This document shows, in pieces, positions 16,700 through 22,222 of a DNA stretch of 22,222 nt (positions within the stretch are counted from its first letter, which is position 1; each line of letters opens with the position of its first letter). The DNA comes from a virus: positions 1-22,222 of IMG/VR virus record IMGVR_UViG_3300049893_001187. One strand, 5' to 3'. Under the pieces are notes generated by a model. That model searched no databases and was not told where the DNA came from. It saw nothing but the letters and a program-made list of their open reading frames with translations. Made by a program: the position numbers and the translations under genes.

Positions 16700-17253
16700 T
16701 CTCCAATCCTTTCCAATTGTTGCCTGCAAATATAAGTACCCGGATCTGTTATGTCCTTGACAATAACCGCCCCGGCTCCGATTATCACGTCATCGCAAAT
16801 AGTAACACCTTCACGGATAACCGTTCCTGTTCCGATGTTGCATAACTTTCCGATTGTCACATTGCCAGATACATGGACGCCGGGCGAAAGTGTCACAAAG
16901 TCGCCAATCTGCGCCCCATGCCCGATAGTGCAGTTAAGGTTAACGATACAATGCCGGCCAATCCGGACGCCGGTAGTTATTATCGTACCTGGGCAAATTA
17001 TCGTACCCTCCGCTGCGCTGTATCCTGATCGGCCGGTAAAGTCAATGCACACATAGCGCATTTTGTACTTAGCCGCAATTTCCGCCCGCGTGTGTTGGTC
17101 GCCTATGGCGATAACGGTATGACAATTTGCATTTGCCTCCGCCATTTTCGCAAACTCGAAAAAGCGGGGCAGGTAATGCAAAACAGAGTTTGAAAGGTGG
17201 CATACGACCTCCTTTGCAAAACCTCCTTTTCCGAAAACCTGTAGAGTATTCAT
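16696..17253 (-). CDS. NeuD/PglD-like sugar O- or N-acyltransferase
   Basis: The protein has 185 aa; its ATG overlaps the stop of the PLOD-type gene (ATGA). Residues 1-70 look like the small Rossmann-like lid of this family ('LQVFGKGGFAKEVVCHL', 'HTVIAIGDQHTRAEIAAKY'). Residues 80-165 are hexapeptide repeats of a left-handed beta-helix: 'GTIICPGTIITTGVRIGRHCIVNLNCTIGHGAQIGDFVTLSPGVHVSGNVTIG'. His112 in 'IGHG' matches the general base of PglD and NeuD. The protein stops early after 'GAGAVIVKDITDPGTYICRQQ', without the usual 'G.PAK' end. It is expected to act as a trimer with acetyl-CoA on an amino sugar. The next gene, a DegT aminotransferase, is the enzyme that normally supplies such a substrate. 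Confidence 0.85.
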   Translation of the reverse strand: MNTLQVFGKGGFAKEVVCHLSNSVLHYLPRFFEFAKMAEANANCHTVIAIGDQHTRAEIAAKYKMRYVCIDFTGRSGYSAAEGTIICPGTIITTGVRIGRHCIVNLNCTIGHGAQIGDFVTLSPGVHVSGNVTIGKLCNIGTGTVIREGVTICDDVIIGAGAVIVKDITDPGTYICRQQLERIGE

Positions 17254-17915
17254 TTTTTAACGTTATAAACCCATCCCATAGGCGTCCGGCCGTTGCCGTG
17301 AAAAACAGCCGGCATCGTGTTGGTTATTGTATTCCTGATACCGACATTCAACACCTCGAAATCCGTTGGCTCCATAAATCCGATCGTTTGAAAGGTGTTA
17401 CATTCGTAATCCAGGCAAATTGGAAAACCCTGCTCTTTTGCCTTGAAAAACGCCCGCGCCTGCGCGCCCTGCGCCTGCCCGTCCGGAATATCGCCTAACG
17501 TGGTCAATCCGCCGATCTCGAAAAACTCTGCCAGCAGTCCAGCCGGCCCGGCATACCCGCCGCCGTTCAAATACCGCCAGGGCGTCAAGTCTGGATACTT
17601 CGCCCATGCTTCGCGCAATTCCTCTGTGGGCGGCCAAACGTTCTTTTCTGTGCTGTACAGAATATAGTTTGATGGTATGTGTGGCTCATAAAAAATAAAA
17701 CTGTCCGCCCCGTCGGCGTATAAAATCGGAGTGTCGGACGGCAGGCTACCGTAGAACTCGCCTAACAATCGCAACACTTCGCCGTTGCCGACGTGCTCTG
17801 TTTTAGGGGCTACGTTATGCAATTCAAGGCCTAGCGCATCGACGCTACGGCGAAACTCAAACGTACTGCTGTCAGGGTTTGCAAAGTCTTTGTAAATGTA
17901 TGTTGTGACAATCAT
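17250..17915 (-). CDS. PLOD-type glycosyltransferase (procollagen glycosyltransferase-like)
   Basis: The protein has 221 aa, one GT-A domain. The pattern follows the glycosyltransferase domain of procollagen lysyl hydroxylases: 'ILYADGADSFI' with a metal-binding DxxD at 68-71, 'YSTEKNVWPP' for the family's 'fsAE..CWP', 'RYLNGGGYAGPAGLLAEFF' for 'yLNSGg.iG', 'GFPICLDYECNTFQTI' for 'i.LDy...iFq', and a closing 'PAVFHGNG'. All key landmarks are present, so an active enzyme is plausible; the usual 'DDQ' is replaced by 'GAQ'. Donor and acceptor are unknown. It overlaps both neighbours by four bases, which points to translation coupled with the acyltransferase gene. Confidence 0.8.
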   Translation of the reverse strand: MIVTTYIYKDFANPDSSTFEFRRSVDALGLELHNVAPKTEHVGNGEVLRLLGEFYGSLPSDTPILYADGADSFIFYEPHIPSNYILYSTEKNVWPPTEELREAWAKYPDLTPWRYLNGGGYAGPAGLLAEFFEIGGLTTLGDIPDGQAQGAQARAFFKAKEQGFPICLDYECNTFQTIGFMEPTDFEVLNVGIRNTITNTMPAVFHGNGRTPMGWVYNVKK

Positions 17916-18133
17916 ATTTTAATCTCTTCCATTATGTGAAGTACGACCCGTTTGATACGGTGACCCGACCTGTACAGCGAATGAGCATCCATGAACGAGG
18001 CATAAGTCAGGTATCGCCGCATTTCGTACAACCGAAAAAAATCCCGTTCCGTTGCATGCCATGCCTCGAATCCGGTTAGGCCGTCCGAAAGGTGCCGGCC
18101 ATATCTTTCAAAGTACTCATTCGGTTTTAACAT
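17912..18133 (-). CDS. Small basic protein of unknown function
   Basis: The protein has 73 aa, predicted mostly helical, with many Arg, His and aromatic residues ('YFERYGRHLSDGLTGFEAWHATERDFFRLYEMRRYLTYASFMDAHSLYRSGHRIKRVVLHIM'). The ATG directly follows the stop of the methyltransferase, and its own stop overlaps the next ATG by four bases. There is no signal peptide or transmembrane helix, and no family was recognised. The base composition is like the sugar genes and not like the AT-rich methyltransferase, which supports grouping it with the PLOD-type gene. Good gene spacing is the main reason to accept it. Confidence 0.6.
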   Translation of the reverse strand: MLKPNEYFERYGRHLSDGLTGFEAWHATERDFFRLYEMRRYLTYASFMDAHSLYRSGHRIKRVVLHIMEEIKI

Positions 18134-18829
18134 TCATAAAATACTTAATTGTGTTGGTTCTAAATTATCAAAAAGCGGCATCGCAATTGATTCTTTAAAA
18201 CGCTTTTCTGCATCTTTAAAATAATCTTCGTCAATTTCAAACCCCCAAAAATCAAACCCTAATTTATATGCTACTATGCGAGAACTTCCGCTCCCAAGGT
18301 GCGTATCAAGTATTTTATCCCCTTGTTTTGCGTAGTTATTTAGTAGCCATTCGTAAAGTTGTATTGGTTTTTGGGTGGGATGAATTCTAATTTGTTTCTG
18401 TTTCATGTTTCCTTGAAGCATTCCGTGCCACCTAAAAACATATTTTCTAACAGCTGACCTAAAAGAAGTCCAGGCCAATTCACAATCCGCAAAATCAGAC
18501 GTTGAATTATCTTTATCCCAAACTATCCAACAAGAACTATTTACCGGAATTTTGGAAATGAAATGATTGGCTCCCCAAATTATTTGATTTTTTGAAACCC
18601 TGAAAAGTTCATAAAAATATTTCCTGTCGGGCGGTTTTTTGTCCCATTCTTTTGGCTTAAACATTGTCGGAGGAATGCCTTTCGTACCTCGACTATGATT
18701 AGATTTTCCATCTTCTCCAATCCCGTACGGCGGATCAACGATTGCCAAATCAAAAAACTTATCAGGATAGGATTTTAGGCCCTCCATGCAATCCATTAAT
18801 TTAACGTCTGATATTGGTCTATTTATCAT
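18134..18829 (-). CDS. Solitary DNA methyltransferase (N6-adenine or N4-cytosine, beta class)
   Basis: The protein has 231 aa. The catalytic motif IV DPPY is at 32-35, then 'IHPTQKP' near 149-155, and motif I in the form 'LDTHLGSGSS' at 174-183 followed by 'GFEIDEDYFKDAEKRF'. The order IV-then-I marks the beta class of DNA amino-methyltransferases (N6_N4_Mtase). DPPY suggests adenine, but cytosine-N4 cannot be excluded. The recognition region (about 50-145) has no readable specificity. No restriction endonuclease lies nearby, so self-protection against host restriction is the likely role. The gene is visibly more AT-rich than its neighbours, with many AAA, AAT and TTT codons, which suggests separate acquisition. 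It overlaps the upstream gene by 11 bases. Confidence 0.9.
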   Translation of the reverse strand: MINRPISDVKLMDCMEGLKSYPDKFFDLAIVDPPYGIGEDGKSNHSRGTKGIPPTMFKPKEWDKKPPDRKYFYELFRVSKNQIIWGANHFISKIPVNSSCWIVWDKDNSTSDFADCELAWTSFRSAVRKYVFRWHGMLQGNMKQKQIRIHPTQKPIQLYEWLLNNYAKQGDKILDTHLGSGSSRIVAYKLGFDFWGFEIDEDYFKDAEKRFKESIAMPLFDNLEPTQLSIL

Positions 18830-19805
18830 TCGTAACAGGCAGCAAATGCGGTACCAAACTGAAAATACTTTGCGCCCGCGCCTGGGCGGTTTTATACAGG
18901 TTGTAATTTTCTACGATGTTGTTCTTTGCCGCCTCCCAAAACATGCACGCCTCCGAATAGGGGACCGGCTCCGATACCGCATATTCCCATCCTGGCTTTC
19001 CGGCGTAATTAGTCAGGCAAACACCGCCAGACATGGTAGCCTCCAAAACGGCAATGTTGCTTTTATGGTCGTTGAAGCCATTTTTCACCATTGGCTTCCA
19101 TAGGTAGTTTATGCCCATCTGCCGCATAAAGCCGAAATACTTTTCCGGGTCATCAAGATATGGGGCATCCCGCCATTTTTCATTCCCTTCAATGGGTGGC
19201 CGATACCCGATAAAAACGCCCGTCTTTGCCATGTCGCGGTACATAGGCCAATTCTTTAACCCTTGCCCAAGTATGTCATGCATTTGGATTTTTGCCCCCC
19301 TCCATGCAAATATTCCGTTATCCTTTGCCGGCTCATTGGGTAGCCATTCCGGTGGTATGGCATTCGGCATAACCTGGGCGTCTGCCCGGTAGGTATCCAG
19401 GAACGCAGGCGTCGAAATCCATACGGCGTCTGCTAGTTCGATACACTCACGGGTTGATTTAACCCGTGCCTTTTCGTTGTAGATATTGTATAGATCATGA
19501 TCCGGCGGCATCCCGAGTATGTTGTCGTCAATATCAACGATCACGCGCCGTCCGCCTGGAACTATATTTTGCGCCATTTTCATCAACTGATTGCGGGCCT
19601 CCTGTTCGCCCGGCTTGCCGCTGCCTGGCCGGGCCTGAATTATTACGTCCGCGTTCCAGGCGTCGAAATAATTCAACTCCTTGCTACGAAAACGAAAATC
19701 AAAAACGCCAGGATACATTATTTTCATCACCGAAAACGGGGCATATAGCCTCCACCATCCGGTGTTAGAAACGTACTCCGGTTCTAAAACTAAGATGTTT
19801 ATCAT
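18819..19805 (-). CDS. GT4-like (GT-B) glycosyltransferase
   Basis: ATG 19805 overlaps the stop of the small upstream gene as ATGA and gives 328 aa; an in-frame ATG at 19829 would add eight residues. The sequence opens 'INILVLEPEYVSNTGWWRLYAP', a typical GT-B N-terminal strand. It continues with 'VIVDIDDNI' (88-96), 'LADAVWISTPAFLDTYR...VMPNAIPPEW' (125-154) marking the link between the two domains, and 'WKPMV...FNDHKSNIAVLEATMSGGVCLT' (236-265) in the nucleotide-sugar site, where the Glu of 'VLEA' fits the family's conserved acid. No membrane segment is seen. Donor and acceptor are unknown. Its distance from the sugar-modifying genes (two genes) still keeps it in the same cargo block. Confidence 0.8.
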   Translation of the reverse strand: MINILVLEPEYVSNTGWWRLYAPFSVMKIMYPGVFDFRFRSKELNYFDAWNADVIIQARPGSGKPGEQEARNQLMKMAQNIVPGGRRVIVDIDDNILGMPPDHDLYNIYNEKARVKSTRECIELADAVWISTPAFLDTYRADAQVMPNAIPPEWLPNEPAKDNGIFAWRGAKIQMHDILGQGLKNWPMYRDMAKTGVFIGYRPPIEGNEKWRDAPYLDDPEKYFGFMRQMGINYLWKPMVKNGFNDHKSNIAVLEATMSGGVCLTNYAGKPGWEYAVSEPVPYSEACMFWEAAKNNIVENYNLYKTAQARAQSIFSLVPHLLPVTNDK

Positions 19806-20014
19806 TTTATCGAAATGTCGTATTTGCAAGTAAGGTCATCTTTGCAAGTAAGGTCCATTTCACGATAATGCCCCATTTTTTGAAGCAATATCAAATTTTT
19901 ATGAATCTTAACCGCAATGATTAAGGCATGGAAAAATTTTAATTTATAGTTGCATTCCTCCGAATCTCCCATTATATCCAATGCTGTCAAAAAGACCTCT
20001 TTTGAGTATTTCAT
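19802..20014 (-). CDS. Small AT-rich protein of unknown function
   Basis: The protein has 70 aa and lies between the large terminase stop and the glycosyltransferase start (ATGA overlap at the end). It is helical in the middle ('YKLKFFHALIIAVKIHKNLILLQKM'), and could hold one amphipathic or membrane-associated helix. The C-terminus repeats 'DLTCK' because of a tandem 18-base duplication. No family was recognised. Acceptance rests on neat spacing; composition is AT-rich like the methyltransferase. It could be a decaying gene. Confidence 0.5.
   Translation of the reverse strand: MKYSKEVFLTALDIMGDSEECNYKLKFFHALIIAVKIHKNLILLQKMGHYREMDLTCKDDLTCKYDISIK
19823..19855. repeat. Tandem duplication, 18-base period
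   Basis: TTTGCAAGTAAGGTC occurs at 19823-19837 and again at 19841-19855, a period of 18 bases. It lies in frame in the small gene at 19802-20014 and doubles the peptide DLTCK without breaking the frame. It is close to the end of that gene and the start of the glycosyltransferase, so it may also mark an insertion junction. Confidence 0.7.
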
Positions 20015-20024
20015 GGATTTGTTT

Positions 20025-21728
20025 TTAAATAATTATCATGTCTTCCTCCAACAAATACGACGTCGCCTGCACTTCGCCGCGCTCTTTGAGCCATTGCCCG
20101 ATTGCGTTCAAACTTGCGCTTATGCCGTCGATCTTATCGGCGCTCTTGCCCTTGCTGGGCAAATAGTTATCGTTTCGGTCGCTGCGCTGCATCGAAACGT
20201 TTGCCATGTTCCACCTCAAAATCGGATGCCCGGCATGGGTGAATAGCCGCTTTATAACCATGTGCTCGATATGCTTAGCGGCCGGCGTCACCCATTGCCA
20301 GCTCTGCACAAAAACCTCCATCCGAAACCCATCCTGGATAAGGGCAGGGGTCAGGTAGGACGAAAGTTGACGGTCGAACCCGATTGCCTGCACCATGTAC
20401 GGCTCGCAAATCTCGATAATGTCCTGCCTTAGTATCTCGTAATCCGTGCCCTCGCCGGGCGTCGTGCGCAAAATGCCCTCGTGTATCCATTTATCGATGA
20501 AAGGCCGCTTTACTTTGTGTTTCTCGACCGATGCCTCCGGAATCCAGTAAAACGGCAACAAAACTGCCTTTTCGTCGCCATTTGCCGGGAAAAACAGCAC
20601 AAAAGCGTTAAAATCGTTCGTGTTGGCTAAGTCCAATCCTCCCCAACATTCCCGACCTTTCAGGGCTTCAAAATCAATTTCATCGGCGCACAACATCCAA
20701 TCCTCGTCGGCTATCCATCCGGATTCGCCGGCGTGTTCCATATTCAGGTTTTTGACTTTGAAGTCAATCTCTTTCCTGATGCCCTGCGATTTGATCTTGT
20801 TGAACTCGGTTTGCAGGCCGGTCATGGTAAGGCTAATACCCAAACCTGGGTTTGCCTTTATCCAAAGATTTTCGTCTTTCCAATCGTCGCCTTCGTCAAG
20901 TTCGTATATAAAGGCCAACAGTTCTTCGTTTTCGGTAATGCCCTGCAATACGTTTTTGCAGGCCCGCAAAAATTCGCTATTCGGCCCCAAAGGGTTATGC
21001 CCGGCAGTGGTGATAATCCAGGTCATGGGGTCAAGATTGCTTTTCACAAGTCCGCTTTCGAGCACATTTAAGCGGTCGTCATTGTCCCAGGCGTGGTACT
21101 CATCGACCAATACATAGTACGGGCTTGCCCCGTCTTCCGTATCGCTTTCCCGACCTAAATACGATACCCACGAAAGCTGGTCGGTCCTGCTTATTTTTGT
21201 AGAATTATGCCCCTTCGGGATGTTGATAAGGCTTTGTAATTCCGGCTCATCTTCAACCAGCATTTTTAACATGACCCGCTGCCTGTCCCATCCTATTTTT
21301 GCCTGCTCTTTTACTGTGGCCACCCAATAAACCTCCGCTCCATTTACGCCCTCGAAAAGAAAACCAATGGTACCAATGGTTACCAGGTTGGCCGTTTTGG
21401 CGTTACCCCTTGCGACCTTAACGTACACCTTTCTAAACCGCTTGCCGCCGCCGTCACGCCTCCAACCGTAGGCCAGATATACAACAGCGGCCCACCAGGG
21501 CATAACGTCAAACGGCTTTCCCGTCTCCGCTCCCTTGGAAAAGCGAAAAAGGCTGTACAGGCTTAAAACCCGTTCGGCTTCTTCTTCATCGAAATAGAAA
21601 GGGAAATCATGGGATCCAACACGGCCCAGGTCTTTTATATGTCTCTCCAGTGCCAGGCGCAACCATTTGCCGGAAATGATTTTTCCGGAAAGTACATCTG
21701 ATATGTATGTTTGCGCCCGTTCAATCAT
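20025..21728 (-). CDS. terL: Terminase large subunit (HK97-type, Terminase_1)
   Basis: The protein has 567 aa. The ATPase part has a Walker A variant 'VARGNAKT' at 105-112 (family norm 'PR.NgKs'), Walker B 'YVLVDE' at 205-210 and a coupling motif 'TTAGHN' at 240-245. The nuclease part has 'GGLDLANTNDFNAF' with Asp366, 'GFDRQLSS' with Asp452, and 'DKIDGISA' with Asp531 and Asp534, fitting the acidic cluster of the RNase H-like fold. It pumps DNA into the prohead and cuts the concatemer. The start overlaps the small subunit stop by four bases. Family length is 480-580, so it is full length. Confidence 0.95.
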   Translation of the reverse strand: MIERAQTYISDVLSGKIISGKWLRLALERHIKDLGRVGSHDFPFYFDEEEAERVLSLYSLFRFSKGAETGKPFDVMPWWAAVVYLAYGWRRDGGGKRFRKVYVKVARGNAKTANLVTIGTIGFLFEGVNGAEVYWVATVKEQAKIGWDRQRVMLKMLVEDEPELQSLINIPKGHNSTKISRTDQLSWVSYLGRESDTEDGASPYYVLVDEYHAWDNDDRLNVLESGLVKSNLDPMTWIITTAGHNPLGPNSEFLRACKNVLQGITENEELLAFIYELDEGDDWKDENLWIKANPGLGISLTMTGLQTEFNKIKSQGIRKEIDFKVKNLNMEHAGESGWIADEDWMLCADEIDFEALKGRECWGGLDLANTNDFNAFVLFFPANGDEKAVLLPFYWIPEASVEKHKVKRPFIDKWIHEGILRTTPGEGTDYEILRQDIIEICEPYMVQAIGFDRQLSSYLTPALIQDGFRMEVFVQSWQWVTPAAKHIEHMVIKRLFTHAGHPILRWNMANVSMQRSDRNDNYLPSKGKSADKIDGISASLNAIGQWLKERGEVQATSYLLEEDMIII

Positions 21729-22201
21729 GCGGTTTTGGATTTCCCGCCGTTGATGAGTTCAAGGATGCGGGATGTCTTGGGCTTTTCGGGTGCCTTAATG
21801 GTCATACCAGATCTGAGCGTGAAACCAAATTGCTCAAACAGCCGGATCAATTGGTCGTCGATCTGCTTCCGCAAACTGAAGGCCGGGTTTTGCTTTATCA
21901 TGCCCGCCTCGGTCGTAAATGTAAACCCCTCCTTTTGTAGTTGCTTATCCAGGGCAACCCGGTCAACCATCAAGAGCGACATAAGGCGCACGGCGTTCAA
22001 ATGTTGCTCTGCTAAAAATGACGCCTTTTGAATATCGCCGCAAAAATGGTTCCACCATTTAACGGCGTCTTTACTAAAGTCGGCCGGAGCCGGCGGTATG
22101 CCTTCGATCGGAGTTAGCGTAACCCGGTCGCCTTGCTTGCACTTTTCAAAGGTGCCTTTCGCCTTTAGTTCCTGTTCGCTTTTAGGTATCCTGCCTTTCA
22201 T
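21725..22201 (-). CDS. terS: Terminase small subunit (P27-like)
   Basis: The protein has 158 aa. The pattern follows the P27 family: a charged N-terminus, 'PPAPADFSKDAVKWWNHFCGDIQKASFLAEQHLNAVRLMSLLMVDRVALDKQL', then 'GFTFTTEAGMIKQNPAFSLRKQIDDQLIRLFEQFGFTLRSGM', where the G..v.NP step and the final 'lg..p..R'-like segment are the landmarks. It binds the packaging start site and presents it to the large subunit, which follows with a four-base overlap. The ATG at 22201 sits two bases after an inverted repeat. Confidence 0.88.
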   Translation of the reverse strand: MKGRIPKSEQELKAKGTFEKCKQGDRVTLTPIEGIPPAPADFSKDAVKWWNHFCGDIQKASFLAEQHLNAVRLMSLLMVDRVALDKQLQKEGFTFTTEAGMIKQNPAFSLRKQIDDQLIRLFEQFGFTLRSGMTIKAPEKPKTSRILELINGGKSKTA

Positions 22202-22203
22202 AA

Positions 22204-22219
22204 TTTAGACTGGTCTAAA
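22204..22219. promoter_or_regulatory. Perfect inverted repeat upstream of the small terminase gene
   Basis: TTTAGAC-TG-GTCTAAA is a perfect repeat with 7-base arms and a 2-base centre, ending two bases before the small terminase ATG. It occupies the position of the ribosome-binding site, and no clear Shine-Dalgarno sequence is visible there. It could bind a dimeric repressor or the small terminase itself, or fold as a hairpin that limits translation. The window ends three bases further on, so any promoter lies outside. Confidence 0.5.
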
Positions 22220-22222
22220 AAG

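Noticed and set aside
22204-22219. Phage attachment site or intrinsic terminator
   Set aside because: There is no integrase in view and no second copy in the window; arms are AT-rich and short, with no GC-rich stem plus T-run.
1-22222. tRNA genes, rRNA, CRISPR arrays, insertion sequences, anti-phage defence operons
   Set aside because: None was seen: no cloverleaf, no regularly spaced repeats, no transposase motifs, and coding density leaves no gap over about 50 bases.

Overview
The window is a slice of a tailed double-stranded DNA phage genome or prophage, almost certainly a long-tailed siphovirus with HK97-type packaging and head genes. Every credible gene lies on the minus strand, so transcription runs from high to low coordinates. 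Genes are tightly packed, with 1-11 base overlaps or short gaps, as in a single late operon. The host is most likely a Bacteroidota bacterium (inference): Shine-Dalgarno sequences are mostly weak or absent, and the large tail protein carries the 'GIGT..P' and 'PTGTTAQRP' fibre modules common in phages and proteins of that phylum. No integrase, repressor, lysis or replication gene is in view, so temperate or lytic lifestyle cannot be decided.

Layout in transcription order. (1) Packaging, 22201-20025: small and large terminase subunits. (2) A cargo block of seven genes between the large terminase and the portal, 20014-16082: a small unknown, a GT4-like glycosyltransferase, an AT-rich solitary DNA methyltransferase, another small unknown, a PLOD-type (procollagen-type) glycosyltransferase, a NeuD/PglD-like sugar acyltransferase and an unusually short DegT-type aminotransferase. 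(3) Head, 16009-12695: portal, prohead protease, major capsid protein. (4) Connector, tail completion and tail tube, 12694-10213. (5) Tail assembly chaperones G and G-T, 10192-9495, joined by a -1 frameshift at a GGGAAAC slippery heptamer, then the tape measure protein (891 aa). (6) Tail tip and fibres, 6829-1: a 1209-aa tail protein with a fibre-like C-terminus, three small fibre or baseplate proteins (one with a nonapeptide-repeat and collagen-like stalk), and a large fibre protein with beta-helix-like repeats that runs off the left edge.

The most unusual part is the cargo block. An aminotransferase, a sugar acyltransferase and two different glycosyltransferases together look like a small pathway that finishes and attaches an N-acylated amino sugar, taking its nucleotide-sugar precursor from the host. 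Its position inside the structural operon suggests it acts late, either on virion proteins or on the surface glycan of the infected cell; the sequence cannot choose between these. The methyltransferase is probably a separate anti-restriction acquisition.
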